A DNA stretch of 64,000 nt from JADGOV01 sp963814355 (lineage in GTDB: Bacteria > Actinomycetota > Actinomycetes > JADGOV01). The stretch covers positions 310,001-374,000 of the forward strand of contig CAWFCZ010000018.1 of the NCBI GenBank assembly GCA_963814355.1, read 5' to 3'. The translations under genes and the position numbers were made by a program. Every line of letters starts with the position of its first letter. Position 1 is the stretch's first letter. Below, one piece after another: positions 8,945 through 18,048 of this stretch. The notes beneath the pieces were generated by a model. The model was given only the letters and a program-made list of their open reading frames with translations. It was not told where the DNA came from and searched no databases.

Positions 8945-10228
8945 GTGCAACCGGTGAGCGCACAACCGGGCCCGTGGAGTCGTGGGCGCGCCGAGCGTGA
9001 CGGGCTGCTCGCCGAGGCCCGGGCGGCCGCCCGGACGGTCCAGATAGCCGGGTCGGTGACCGCCGGGCTGGCCGAGGACCTGCTGGCCGGCCTGGAGTCG
9101 GTGGTCGATTACGAGCACGCGGCCGTATTCACCGGATCCGCCGACGACTCCGGGCCGCCGGCGCGGCCAGGCGCCGGCGTCTTGCACCTGTTGGCCGCCA
9201 GGCCGACGGAGGCGGCGACGGCCGGCTGGGATGTCGACCTCGGCGGGGACTCAGCGCTGGCCGCGGCGTGGCACGCCGGCGCTGCACAGGTCATCGGCGC
9301 TCAGCACCACCGGCGCTCGGCCGCTCACCCTCCGGGCAGCGCCCTGGCACTGCCCCTGGGCACCGGATTTCGCCCGTTTGCCCTGGTGGGCCTGGAAACC
9401 GGGCAGCCCGGGGCCTACCCGGCGGAGGTGGTCGGTGCGGCCTACGAGTGCCTGGCCGAGTGGGCGGCGCGGCTGGAACTGGCTCTGCTCCTCGACGAGG
9501 TCCGGATGCGAGCAGCCGCCGAGGAGCGCCGCTGGCTGGCGCGGGAGGTGCATGACGGGATCAGTCAGGAGCTGGCCGCCCTCGGCTACGCCTTGGACGA
9601 GGTGATCGCGGAGGAAAGGCTGGGACACCCGAACGGGTCCGCGGCCCTGGCCGGCGTGCGGCACCACCTGTCAGAGCTCGTGCGGGACCTGCGCGGCACC
9701 CTCGGCGAGTTGCGCGCCGCGGTACCGGTCGGCTCGGATCTGCCCACCGCGCTGGCCGAGCGGGCACGGCACCTGGCCGACCGCAGCCGTTGGGCCCTGC
9801 ATCTCGATCTCCAGACCACCGGCGGGCGCCTGCCTCCCGTCGTGGAGGCCGAGTTGTTCCGGATCGGGCAGGAGGCGCTGATCAACGTGGCCAAACACGC
9901 CTCGGCCGGCCAGGTGTGGCTCACCTGCCACGTCGCGGCCCCGTCGGCTGTGATCACTGTCACAGACGACGGCACCGGCCGCTTGGACAGGCGCCCCAGG
10001 TCCGACAGTTATGGATTCGTCACCATGTCGGAGCGTGCCCAACGGCTGGGAGCGTCGTTATGCGTGCGGGAGCGCCGACCGACCGGGACAACTGTCGAGG
10101 TCCGGCTCGGAGGCCCCGGCGGCCCGCGGGGGGCCGTCGGTACCGCCAACCGACGGGAACAGGGCGATGACGAGCGCGACAGTGTCCAAGCCGAGCACGA
10201 CGCCGATCCGGGTCCTCTTCGTCGATGA
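8945..10228 (+). CDS. sensor histidine kinase, NarL/DesK class
   Basis: About 427 residues, without an obvious membrane segment. The N-terminal half looks like a GAF-type sensor. The HisKA_3 dimerisation box is WLAREVHDGISQELAAL with the phospho-acceptor His near residue 203. The HATPase domain has EALINVAKHASA (N box), DDGTG and SYGFVTMSERAQRLGA. This is the kinase type that partners NarL/FixJ response regulators, and such a gene overlaps its end by 62 bp. The start is uncertain: GTG 8945 is chosen, while TTG 8906 and GTG 8954 are in frame and none has a clear ribosome site. Signal unknown. Confidence 0.85.
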   Translation: MQPVSAQPGPWSRGRAERDGLLAEARAAARTVQIAGSVTAGLAEDLLAGLESVVDYEHAAVFTGSADDSGPPARPGAGVLHLLAARPTEAATAGWDVDLGGDSALAAAWHAGAAQVIGAQHHRRSAAHPPGSALALPLGTGFRPFALVGLETGQPGAYPAEVVGAAYECLAEWAARLELALLLDEVRMRAAAEERRWLAREVHDGISQELAALGYALDEVIAEERLGHPNGSAALAGVRHHLSELVRDLRGTLGELRAAVPVGSDLPTALAERARHLADRSRWALHLDLQTTGGRLPPVVEAELFRIGQEALINVAKHASAGQVWLTCHVAAPSAVITVTDDGTGRLDRRPRSDSYGFVTMSERAQRLGASLCVRERRPTGTTVEVRLGGPGGPRGAVGTANRREQGDDERDSVQAEHDADPGPLRR

Positions 10229-10880
10229 CCACGAGCTGATTCGAGCCGGCTTGCGGCGCGCGTTCGAGCGGGCCGGAGACTTCTTCGTGGCCGGGGAAGC
10301 CGGCACCGTCGCCGGCGCGGTGGAACAGGTCGCGGCGCTGCGCCCGGACGTTGTCGTGCTCGACGTCAACCTGCCCGACGGCAGCGGCATCGAGGCCAGC
10401 CGGGAACTGCGGCGGCGCTACCCCGGGCTGGGCATCGTCATCGTGACCATGTACTCCGGGGACAAGCAGCTGTTCGGGGCACTGGAGGCAGCGGCGTCGG
10501 CGTTCGTCTCCAAGGACGCGCCGGCGGGCGACGTGATCACCGCGGCGCGGCATGCGGCCACTGCGCCGACCGCCTTCGCGGCCGCCGACCTGGCCGGCGC
10601 CATGCGCCGGCGGCTGGCACCCAGCGGCCCGCAGCTCTCCCGCCGGGAACGGGAGGTGCTCGAACTGCTTGCCGAAGGCCTCGGGGTGGCACAGATCGGC
10701 CGCCGGCTCTACATCAGCGAATCCACGGCCAAGACCCACGTCTCCAAGCTGTACGAGAAGCTGCGCGCCAACAACCGGGCGCAGGCGTTGATGTCCGGCA
10801 TGCGCCTGGGGTTGATCGGCGCCGGTGCCGGCACGGGGGTGGGTACCGGCGCCGACGACCGCCGGTACGGCAGCGCCTAG
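10167..10880 (+). CDS. NarL/FixJ-family response regulator
   Basis: 237 residues. The receiver domain has the acidic pair D20-D21 (VDDHE), phospho-acceptor D66 (VVVLDVNLPDG) and the conserved Lys in SAFVSKDAP. The LuxR-type helix-turn-helix is near 160-220 (LSRREREVLELLAEGLG, ISESTAKTHVSKLYEKL). A Gly-rich tail follows (GAGAGTGVGTGADD). ATG 10167 is chosen because the longer frame only overlaps the kinase; AGGGCG lies directly before it. The gene overlaps the kinase end, so they are translated together and form a pair. Targets unknown. Confidence 0.92.
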   Translation: MTSATVSKPSTTPIRVLFVDDHELIRAGLRRAFERAGDFFVAGEAGTVAGAVEQVAALRPDVVVLDVNLPDGSGIEASRELRRRYPGLGIVIVTMYSGDKQLFGALEAAASAFVSKDAPAGDVITAARHAATAPTAFAAADLAGAMRRRLAPSGPQLSRREREVLELLAEGLGVAQIGRRLYISESTAKTHVSKLYEKLRANNRAQALMSGMRLGLIGAGAGTGVGTGADDRRYGSA

Positions 10881-10899
10881 CGGTAGCGGGCGTCGGGAG

Positions 10900-12036
10900 C
10901 TAGCGGGGCGGCCCTGGGCCGACCAGCAGATCGCGCAGCCGCCCGGCGGCCACATCCCAGCGCCACTCGCGCTGCACCCAGGCCCGGCCGGCCGCTCCCA
11001 GCGCCGCCGACCGAGCCGGATCCGACAGCAGGTCGCCCACCTCCCGTCCGATGGCGGCCACGTCCCGGCCGTCCAGCACGGCGCCGGTGATGCCGTCCCG
11101 CACCGCGTCCGGCGCCCCGCCGGAGCGGCCGGCGACCACCGGCAGGCCGGTTGCGGACGCCTCCAGGTAGACGATGCCGAGGCCCTCGACATCCAGACCG
11201 CCGCGCCGGGTCCGACACGGCATGGCGAACACGTCGCCGGCAGCGTAGTGGGCGGGCAGCGCCGGCCCGTCGACCGTGCCGGTGAAGACCACCGCGTCGC
11301 CGACGCCGAGGTCGCCGGCCAGGCGCTGGAGGGCGGAGCGGTACGGTCCACCGCCGACCAGCAGCAACGCGGCGCCCGGTACCCGCGCTTGAATCGCCGG
11401 CAACGCCCGGATCAGCGCGTCCTGCCCCTTGCGGGGCACGAGCCGGGAGACGCACACCACGACCGGTCGGTCGGACAAGCCATGCCGGGTGCGGACCGCG
11501 GCGCCGTTCGCCGCCGGTGAGAAGGCGTCGGTGTCCACTCCGGGCGTCAGCCGTACCAGCCGGCCGGCCGCCTCGCCGAGGGCGCCGGCGAGGCGGAGCC
11601 GGGTGTATTCGCACAGGTAGGTCACCGTGTCCACGTCGCGGCCGATCCGCCGCAGCGCCTGGCGGGCGCCGGGCAGCACCGCCCAGCCCGCCTCGTGTCC
11701 GTGGGTCAAAGCGATCACCCGCTCGGCCCCGGAGCGCCGAAGCGGCCGGGCGAGCAGGCCGAGCGGCGCGGCCGCGCCGAACCACACCCGGTCGCAGCCC
11801 TCGGCAGCGGCCACCGCGCGCACCCGGCGCAGCACGGCCGGCACCGGCAGCATCAGGGCTGTCGGGTGCCGGATCACCGGGAAAGGCTGCTGCGCGTCGA
11901 ACGCCGCCGCGCCGGGCCAGGCCGGGGCGTAGGCCACGATCTCCCCGGCCCCTTGGCGCACCGCCAGGGCCTGCACGAAGGACTGAATACCGCCCGGACG
12001 AGGTGGGAAGTCGTTGGTGACGAGCAGGGTACGCAC
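10900..12036 (-). CDS. pimB: PimB'-like phosphatidylinositol monomannoside mannosyltransferase (GT4)
   Basis: A 378-residue GT-B glycosyltransferase. The N-terminal Rossmann start is TNDFPPRPGGIQSFV, the sugar-nucleotide site has VSRLVPRKGQDALI and the C-terminal Glu motif is EGLGIVYLEAS. These match PimB', which adds the second mannose (from GDP-mannose) to phosphatidylinositol monomannoside on the cytosolic face of the membrane. GTG start, five bases after the metalloprotease stop, so the three genes 14761-10900 probably form one operon. A different GT4 acceptor remains possible, but the GGIQ and EGLG context supports PimB'. Confidence 0.8.
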   Translation of the reverse strand: MRTLLVTNDFPPRPGGIQSFVQALAVRQGAGEIVAYAPAWPGAAAFDAQQPFPVIRHPTALMLPVPAVLRRVRAVAAAEGCDRVWFGAAAPLGLLARPLRRSGAERVIALTHGHEAGWAVLPGARQALRRIGRDVDTVTYLCEYTRLRLAGALGEAAGRLVRLTPGVDTDAFSPAANGAAVRTRHGLSDRPVVVCVSRLVPRKGQDALIRALPAIQARVPGAALLLVGGGPYRSALQRLAGDLGVGDAVVFTGTVDGPALPAHYAAGDVFAMPCRTRRGGLDVEGLGIVYLEASATGLPVVAGRSGGAPDAVRDGITGAVLDGRDVAAIGREVGDLLSDPARSAALGAAGRAWVQREWRWDVAAGRLRDLLVGPGPPR

Positions 12037-12041
12037 CCGGG

Positions 12042-13394
12042 TCAGTGCCCGGCGGTGAGCGTTCCGGCGGGCACCGGGGCGCCGTGCTGCCGTGCCCAGT
12101 TACGGGCCAATGCGATCCGCTCGGGCGGAGTCGGGTGGTCGGCGAACAGGGCGTACACCACCAGGTTGGGATGCAGGTCGGACAGGTTGGTCCTGGCCAG
12201 CCGCCGTTCCGATGCGATGAACGTCCTCGGGTCCCGGGTCAGATCCAGGGAGTGCACGTCCGCGCGGGCCTCGATCCGGCGGCTGATCAGATTCTGGGCG
12301 GGCATGCCCACCATGGTCAGGGCGGCGGCCAGAAAGAGCAGCAAGGCCACCGAGCGCGGGTCGCCAGCGGAGTCGACGCCGGCCCGGCGCAGCAGCGGCG
12401 GCCAGCTCATCGCCAGGTAGATCAGGCACACCGCCAACGCCATGCCGAGCGCGCCGAGGATGGTGCCGTGCAGCACGTCGTTCCGCTTGGCGTGCCCCAG
12501 TTCGTGGGCCACCACGAGCCGGACCTCCTCCGGCGAGGCCCGCAGCAGGGTGTCGTAGAGGACGATGCGCCGGGTCCGGCCGTACCCCGAGACGTAGGCG
12601 TTCAACGCGGTGGTCCGCCGGGAGGCGTCGGCGACCAGCACGTCGCGTACCGGCACGTCGTCCTGGCGGGCCAGGGCGAGCAGCGAGGTACGCAACTCCC
12701 CGGCCGGCAGCGGAGTGAACCGGTTGAACACCGGTTCGACAACCACCGGATACAGGAAAGACCCGAGGAACACCAGAATGGCACCGGCGACGGCGACTGG
12801 CAACCACCAGCTTCGCGGCGCCGCGCGGGCCAGGCCGTAGAAGCCGGCGACCGCCACACCCAGCACGACAGCGGTGATACCGAGGCTCCGGGCTTGGTCC
12901 TCCAGCCACGCCGGCCAGCCCTGGGTGGACAGCCCGTACCGGCGCAGCACCGCCTCGGCCCAGGCGTCCAGGGGCAGGGTGAGCAGCCGGCCGAGCACGG
13001 CGACTGCCAGCCCGCCGAGCAGCGCCGTGACCGGCCAGCTGCCGCCGAACGGGCGGGAGACCCCGCGCACCAGCCGGGAACCGACCGGCGTCAGGCCGAG
13101 GGCCGCGCCGACGACGAGGCCGAGGGCCAGGCTCAGGTACGCCGGTGGGCGGACCGCCCGGTGGAAGGCGGCCTCACGAGTGACCTCGGACGGGGGAAAG
13201 TCGGCCGCCGCGTCGGCGCTGACCCGCCCGCCCGGAACCCTGCCGGGCAACGGCGACCACGGGGTGGTGACCGCTGCGATGACCACCAAGGCCACACCGG
13301 CCAGCAGCAGGCCGAGCACTGCCCCCCAGCGTGGCACCGCACCCGGTACGGTCCGGGGCAGCTCGGCCAGACCGCTGCCGGAGGCCCCGCTCAC
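12042..13394 (-). CDS. M48 family metalloprotease (CAAX protease 1/Ste24-like)
   Basis: About 450 residues with at least five hydrophobic segments and the zinc site VVAHELGHAKRND (H297, E298, H301) plus the downstream ligand Glu in RRIEARADVHSLD. The architecture resembles Ste24-type peptidases (N-terminal multi-helix part, YPVVVEPVFNRFTPLP block, then the protease core) rather than HtpX. The GTG at 13394 overlaps the stop of the upstream gene by GTGA, so the two are translationally coupled. Natural substrates in actinobacteria are unknown. Confidence 0.87.
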   Translation of the reverse strand: MSGASGSGLAELPRTVPGAVPRWGAVLGLLLAGVALVVIAAVTTPWSPLPGRVPGGRVSADAAADFPPSEVTREAAFHRAVRPPAYLSLALGLVVGAALGLTPVGSRLVRGVSRPFGGSWPVTALLGGLAVAVLGRLLTLPLDAWAEAVLRRYGLSTQGWPAWLEDQARSLGITAVVLGVAVAGFYGLARAAPRSWWLPVAVAGAILVFLGSFLYPVVVEPVFNRFTPLPAGELRTSLLALARQDDVPVRDVLVADASRRTTALNAYVSGYGRTRRIVLYDTLLRASPEEVRLVVAHELGHAKRNDVLHGTILGALGMALAVCLIYLAMSWPPLLRRAGVDSAGDPRSVALLLFLAAALTMVGMPAQNLISRRIEARADVHSLDLTRDPRTFIASERRLARTNLSDLHPNLVVYALFADHPTPPERIALARNWARQHGAPVPAGTLTAGH

Positions 13395-14761
13395 GACAGC
13401 GTCGCCCGCAGGTAGGCGCGCCACAGCGTGACGAAGCCGGCCGGTGTGACGCCCAGCTCGGCGTTCAACGCCGAGCGCAGGGCGATGACCGGGGTCGGGC
13501 TGGCGGCCACCGCGCGGTAGAACCGCAGCAGCCCGGCCGTACCCGTTCGCGTAGCGATCAGGCGCACGGCGAGCCACGCCTGCTCGTACGCCTGGGCCAG
13601 TTTCGGGTTGGTGCCGGTGAACGCCTGATCCGCCGGCAGGCTGCTGGGAAGCTGCCCGGCCCGTACGTCGGTGGTCAGATCGGGGGCGGCGGAGGTGTCC
13701 GGCACCGGGGTCGAGCGGTAGGCGACGTAGTCGGCGAAGCCCTCCACCAGCCAGGTCGGGGCCGCGGCCGCGGTGACCGCCCGGGTCGCCACGTGGGTGA
13801 TCTCGTGGGTCATCACGACGTGCCAGCCGAGCGCGCCGAGGCCGTCGACGTTGGCCGGATTGACCAGAATCCGGTTGCCGACCGCGGCCGTCGGGCCGGA
13901 GCCGCCGAGCTCAGCTGTGGCTACTGCCGCGATCCGGCTCAGGGACCGGTACGGCTTGTTCACGATCGTGGCGAGCTGCCGCTGGTTGGCCGGCACCACG
14001 ATGGCCACCCGCTGCGGCCACCCACGGCCCCAGACCGAGCTGACCAGCGGGATGTCCCGTTCCGCCTCGGTGCGGAGCCGGCCGAGCATTCGGCGCTCCG
14101 ACGGCAGACCGATGACGAGGGTGTGCGGGCCGGCGACCGTGGTGAGCGGCCCGAAGTCCCAGATTTCCCGCTGGGTACCGGCCGCAGTGCCGTCGAAGTC
14201 GGAGTCGGCGGCCAGCAACCAACGGGTGCCGCGGCGGAGGAACGTCAGGCCGGCTCGGGTCGAGGTCGGCGCGGCGTCATAGGACGCCAACCGGTAGAGC
14301 ACCACCACCGTCCGCGGGGCGTAGAGCTCAGTCGCGCCACGGAACCGTACCGGGTCGGGCACCCTCCGACCGGTTGCCGGCGCGTCCAGCTCGTAGCTCC
14401 AGGATGCGAAACGCAGCGTGGACAGCGCGTCGAACAGCCGCTGCTGCGCCCGGCGGAAGGCCGGAACCGACGTGTCGACAGTGGCCAGGAACCGCCCCCG
14501 GTCGCGGTGCAGCACGGCATTGGCCCGGGTGGCGAGCAGGGCGGTCAGCGCATCGGACCGGCGCTGCGTCGCCGACGTGACCGGCGTGCCAGCGGGACCC
14601 GGCGGGACCACCCGGGCCAGCGGGGGCCGGGTGGTCGCGTTGAAGGCGGGCCGCCGGTCTCCGGCGCGGAGTCCGATCACCAGGTCCGCGGCGGCCAGGG
14701 CTAGGACGACCAGGAGGAGCAGCCCAACCCGATAGGGGTGTCGCGGCCGGCGGATGCTCAT
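13391..14761 (-). CDS. membrane-anchored zinc metalloprotease, peptidase MA-like
   Basis: 456 residues with an N-terminal signal anchor (YRVGLLLLVVLALAAADLVIG, residues about 10-30) and an extracytoplasmic body. A gluzincin motif, MTHEITHVATR (H319, E320, H323), is followed by WLVEGFADYVAY, which supplies the third ligand Glu as in peptidase MA proteins. The C-terminus ends LWRAYLRATLS. The first 300 residues are not recognised. ATG 14761 is chosen so that the anchor is N-terminal; a 32-residue extension is possible. Coupled by overlap to the M48 protease, suggesting a joint envelope role. Confidence 0.75.
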   Translation of the reverse strand: MSIRRPRHPYRVGLLLLVVLALAAADLVIGLRAGDRRPAFNATTRPPLARVVPPGPAGTPVTSATQRRSDALTALLATRANAVLHRDRGRFLATVDTSVPAFRRAQQRLFDALSTLRFASWSYELDAPATGRRVPDPVRFRGATELYAPRTVVVLYRLASYDAAPTSTRAGLTFLRRGTRWLLAADSDFDGTAAGTQREIWDFGPLTTVAGPHTLVIGLPSERRMLGRLRTEAERDIPLVSSVWGRGWPQRVAIVVPANQRQLATIVNKPYRSLSRIAAVATAELGGSGPTAAVGNRILVNPANVDGLGALGWHVVMTHEITHVATRAVTAAAAPTWLVEGFADYVAYRSTPVPDTSAAPDLTTDVRAGQLPSSLPADQAFTGTNPKLAQAYEQAWLAVRLIATRTGTAGLLRFYRAVAASPTPVIALRSALNAELGVTPAGFVTLWRAYLRATLS

Positions 14762-14853
14762 CGGTGCCGCTCGGCCAGCCGCAGGCACGCCGTCACCAGG
14801 CCTATCGTAGGCGGGGCTCCGGCGCTCGGCCGGCGTCCGCGCACGGAGGCCAG

Positions 14854-15177
14854 TCAACCGGTACCGGTGTCCGGGAGAAGGAGTCGCAGCGGCGGCACCA
14901 GCCCGCCGGCCGCCAGGGCGCCCAGCGCGGCCACCTCGACGGCGTCGACGTGCACCGGATCGGCCCGGGCGTGGCCCGCCGGGTCATAGTCTGCGCAGCT
15001 GATGTCCACCGGGTAGCAGTCCACAGGGTCACGGTCCACGGGGTCATGGCCCGGGTCATGGCCCACGGGGTCATAGCTCACTGCGACATCCTCCGGTGGG
15101 CCACCGAGCAGCACGGACACCACGCAGTCCCCGCACGCCAGCCCGCGCACCACGCAGCGGTCGCAATCGATCACCAT
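14854..15177 (-). CDS. small Cys-rich conserved protein with internal pentapeptide repeat
   Basis: 107 residues. The N-terminus MVIDCDRCVVRGLACGDCVV has two CxxC pairs and looks like a small zinc site; the C-terminus (AVEVAALGALAAGGLVPPLR) is a short helix region. This layout occurs in a conserved actinobacterial hypothetical family. Between them sits a run of five-residue units of the form (G/D)(H/R/C)(D/Y)PV. ATG with AAGGGG nine bases upstream. It lies between a metalloprotease gene and an NYN-domain gene on the same strand. Function unknown. Confidence 0.65.
   Translation of the reverse strand: MVIDCDRCVVRGLACGDCVVSVLLGGPPEDVAVSYDPVGHDPGHDPVDRDPVDCYPVDISCADYDPAGHARADPVHVDAVEVAALGALAAGGLVPPLRLLLPDTGTG
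15011..15082. repeat. 15-bp in-gene tandem repeat (five units)
   Basis: Units start at 15011, 15026, 15041 (12 bp only), 15053 and 15068 with consensus GGGTCATGGCCCACG. All unit lengths are multiples of three, so the reading frame is kept and the protein gains DPV-type pentapeptides. Confidence 0.8.
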
Positions 15178-15249
15178 GGCCGTTCCCCTTTCCACTCCTC
15201 ATGAGCGGTCTGGTGCGACGCTAGGCCGGTGGTGGGACAGTTTCGGGGC

Positions 15250-16665
15250 TCAGCCGCGACCCAGTACCCGCAGCAGCCCGATGGAGGGGACCGGGCGGGC
15301 TCCGCTGCGCCGGACGCCGTCGGCGACTTCCCGGTCGGAGGAGACCACGATCACCGGGCGGCCGTTCGGCTCGGCGGCCGCCAGCAGCCGGATCCGGTCA
15401 TCGGCGGTCTCCCCCGGCAGGCTGAACAGCATCCGGACCCCCCGCGGCGTCTGCACGCGAACACCGGGCACGTCGGTGCCGTCGAAGACCACCGTCACCT
15501 CGGCGCCGGTCCGGGCGGCCAGCCCGGCCAGGCTGGCGACCAGCCGGTTTCGTTGCGCCTCCAGCGGCAGCCCGCCATACCCGGTCTTGGTCACGTTGTA
15601 GCCGTCCACGATCAGATGTACCCGGGGCAGTCCGAGGAGCTCCTCGAGCACGGCTGGGTCTTCCGCTTCCAGCCCCCGCGAGCCGCCCGGGAGGTCGGTA
15701 CCGGTGGGATCGGCGGCGGCCATCTCGGCGGCGATCGCGTCCGCCGGCCGCTCGGTCGTCGGGGGTAGCGCGAGTTCCCGACGGAGTCCGGTCGCCGCGT
15801 CGACGACCGTGTCCAGCAGTATCCGCAGCCGGATGTCGGCTGCGCCCCGGCCTTCCCGGGCGGCCCGCCGGACGCCCTCCAGCGCGCTCTCGGCCTCGGC
15901 GAGCCGGCCGCGCAGCCGCCGCGCCTCCGCCTCCGCCGCCGCGACCGCGGCAAGGGAGCGGGTCCGGTCGGCCTCAGCCTCGGCCCCCACCGAGGCCGCC
16001 TGGGCTTCGGCCGAGCGGGTGCGCTCCCGGGCGTCTCCCAGCCGGCGACGCAGGTCGGCCGACTCCGCCCGGGCGGCCGCAACTTCGGTGCGTGACCGCT
16101 CGGCCTCGGCGCGGCGCTCCGCCCGCAGCGCGCCGAGCTGCTCCTGCAGCCGGTTCACCACGCCATCCGAGGCCGACCGGCTGGCGCGTGCGGTAGCCGC
16201 CTCGGCGGCGTCGGCGGCCTGTGCAACGAGCCGACGCCAGCCCTGCGACCGGAGCAGGTACGCCGCCGCGGCCGCCTCCTCGACGGGCAGCGCGGGCAAC
16301 TGGGAGCCGGCCGCCATGGCCGCGGCCAGCTCCGGCAGTCCGCCGCGGACCGCCTCGGCGATGCGCTCCCGGAAGTCGGCGTCGCCCTCCAACGCCGCGG
16401 CAATCAGCACACCGCCGAGCCGGGGACGTTTGGCCGGGGCGAATCTGGCCACCCGACGCAGCGACGGCGGCACGTCCTCGGGGGGCAGGCCGCCGAGCCG
16501 GTCGGCGGCCAACGCGATCACCCGGAGCCGAACGCCTTCCGGCAGCCGCGCCGGGGCCGATTCCTCGGCCGGCTCGTCGTCGGCAGCCGCACTCTCGGCC
16601 GGGGCACTCTCGGCCGGCTCACCCTCGGCCGGCGGGTCGGGCTCGGGCGGCTCCGGCCTGGTCAC
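15250..16665 (-). CDS. NYN (PIN-like) domain protein with coiled coil
   Basis: 471 residues in three parts: an acidic Pro/Glu-rich N-terminus; a long Ala/Arg/Glu-rich helical region (about 150-330, e.g. RLQEQLGALRAERRAEAERS) likely to form a coiled coil; and a C-terminal NYN domain (VHLIVDGYNVTKTGYGG, VTVVFDGTDVPG, VIVVSSDREVADG) with the acidic residues of PIN-like nucleases. YacP-type NYN proteins are predicted RNases. GTG 16665 overlaps the stop of the CoA-transferase by GTGA and has GAGGGAG upstream. The RNA target is unknown. Confidence 0.82.
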   Translation of the reverse strand: MTRPEPPEPDPPAEGEPAESAPAESAAADDEPAEESAPARLPEGVRLRVIALAADRLGGLPPEDVPPSLRRVARFAPAKRPRLGGVLIAAALEGDADFRERIAEAVRGGLPELAAAMAAGSQLPALPVEEAAAAAYLLRSQGWRRLVAQAADAAEAATARASRSASDGVVNRLQEQLGALRAERRAEAERSRTEVAAARAESADLRRRLGDARERTRSAEAQAASVGAEAEADRTRSLAAVAAAEAEARRLRGRLAEAESALEGVRRAAREGRGAADIRLRILLDTVVDAATGLRRELALPPTTERPADAIAAEMAAADPTGTDLPGGSRGLEAEDPAVLEELLGLPRVHLIVDGYNVTKTGYGGLPLEAQRNRLVASLAGLAARTGAEVTVVFDGTDVPGVRVQTPRGVRMLFSLPGETADDRIRLLAAAEPNGRPVIVVSSDREVADGVRRSGARPVPSIGLLRVLGRG

Positions 16666-17882
16666 ACCGCTCCCTCGGCCCGCAGCCCGGCGATGGCGTC
16701 CGGGTCCCGCCCGAGCTCTGCGAGCAGCGCGTCGGTATCGGCGCCGAGCCGCGGTGGGTGCCCCCCCGGGGCGCCTGGCGTGGCCGAGAGCCGAGGCACC
16801 ACGCCGGGCACCGGAAGCGTGGACCCGTCGTCCAGCGGCAGGTCGATCACCGCCCCCCGGCGACGGTGCTCCGGGTCGGCGAACGCCTGGTGGATGTCGT
16901 ACACCGGGCTCACGCACACGTCGAGCCCGTCAAGCTCGGCCAGCCACTCCGCCCGCGAACGGCGCCGGAAGACCTCCGACAGCCGGTTCCGCAGCTCGTC
17001 CTGCCGGGCCTCGTCGTACTGCCAGTCCGTCAGCTCGGCCACGCCAAGTCGGTCACACAGCGTGGCGAAGAACCGGGGCTCCAGCGGGGCCACCGCCACC
17101 GACGCGCCGTCCGCGCAGGCGTAGACCCCGTAACAGGCGTACCCGCCGTTGATCACTTCGGCGCCCGGCTGCGGCGACCGGCCGCTGACCGCGTACGCAC
17201 CGGCGTGCACGGTCAGCCAGGACAGCACGCCCTCGCTCATCGCCACGTCGCAGAACTGCCCGGCACCGGTCCGGTCCCTAACCCGCAGGGCAGCCAGGAT
17301 CGCCACCAGCGCGAGCAGCGCGCCGCCACCGAGGTCGGCGACCTGGAGCCCGGGTGGCCACGGACCCGACTCCCGGGTACCCGAGAAGGACAACGCACCT
17401 GAGGCCGCCTGGTAGTTCAGGTCGTGGCCAGCCAGTGCGGCCCGGCTGCCGTCCGCCCCGAAACCGGAGATGGCCGCGTAGACCAGCCGCGGGTTGACCT
17501 GCGCCAACGTGGCGTACCCGACCCCGAGGCGGTCCATGACACCGGGGCGGAAGGACTCGACCAGCACGTCGGAGGTACGAACCAGCGCGCGCAGCACGTC
17601 GCACCCGGCCGGCGTCTTCAGATTGCACGTTATGGACCGCTTTCCCCGGCTGAGCGCCAGGAAGGGGCCGGACATCCCGTTGGAGGCCGGGGGTGGCCAG
17701 TCCCGCAGCGTGTCGCCCTTACCGGGCTCCTCCACCTTGATGACCTCGGCACCGAGATCGGCCATCAGCAGCGTGGCGTAGCCCCCCGGTAGCAGCCGGG
17801 TGAGGTCGAGCACCCGCAGGCCGGCCAGCGGCCGCTCGGCCGCCGCGCTGCCGGCAGCCTCCACTCCGCCAAGCGCGCGCAC
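16662..17882 (-). CDS. CaiB/BaiF-family CoA-transferase (alpha-methylacyl-CoA racemase-like)
   Basis: 406 residues of a class III CoA-transferase. Signature blocks are LAGLRVLDLTRLLPGG, LADLGAEVIKVEEPGKGD (here LMADLGAEVIKVEEP), GHDLNYQAASGAL with the catalytic Asp, and the downstream QVADLGGGALLA segment. Family members move CoA between acyl groups or racemise 2-methylacyl-CoA; the GHDLNYQA context favours the racemase branch. The GTG at 17882 has a GGAAGGGG site upstream. It is translationally coupled to the NYN gene, a pairing without obvious metabolic logic. Confidence 0.88.
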   Translation of the reverse strand: MRALGGVEAAGSAAAERPLAGLRVLDLTRLLPGGYATLLMADLGAEVIKVEEPGKGDTLRDWPPPASNGMSGPFLALSRGKRSITCNLKTPAGCDVLRALVRTSDVLVESFRPGVMDRLGVGYATLAQVNPRLVYAAISGFGADGSRAALAGHDLNYQAASGALSFSGTRESGPWPPGLQVADLGGGALLALVAILAALRVRDRTGAGQFCDVAMSEGVLSWLTVHAGAYAVSGRSPQPGAEVINGGYACYGVYACADGASVAVAPLEPRFFATLCDRLGVAELTDWQYDEARQDELRNRLSEVFRRRSRAEWLAELDGLDVCVSPVYDIHQAFADPEHRRRGAVIDLPLDDGSTLPVPGVVPRLSATPGAPGGHPPRLGADTDALLAELGRDPDAIAGLRAEGAV

Positions 17883-18048
17883 GTGGCTGCCCCTTCCGAT
17901 CGATTCACCGCCGCAGCCAACCGTAACCGGCCGCGTCCGGCCCAGCCGACCGCCAGCGCCGAGCTCCGGCGGTCGCCGCCACCCTCCGCCGCGACGAACC
18001 GGACCCAACGGCCGCAATCCGGATCGCCACTCTCAGCGAACGTTCAGC

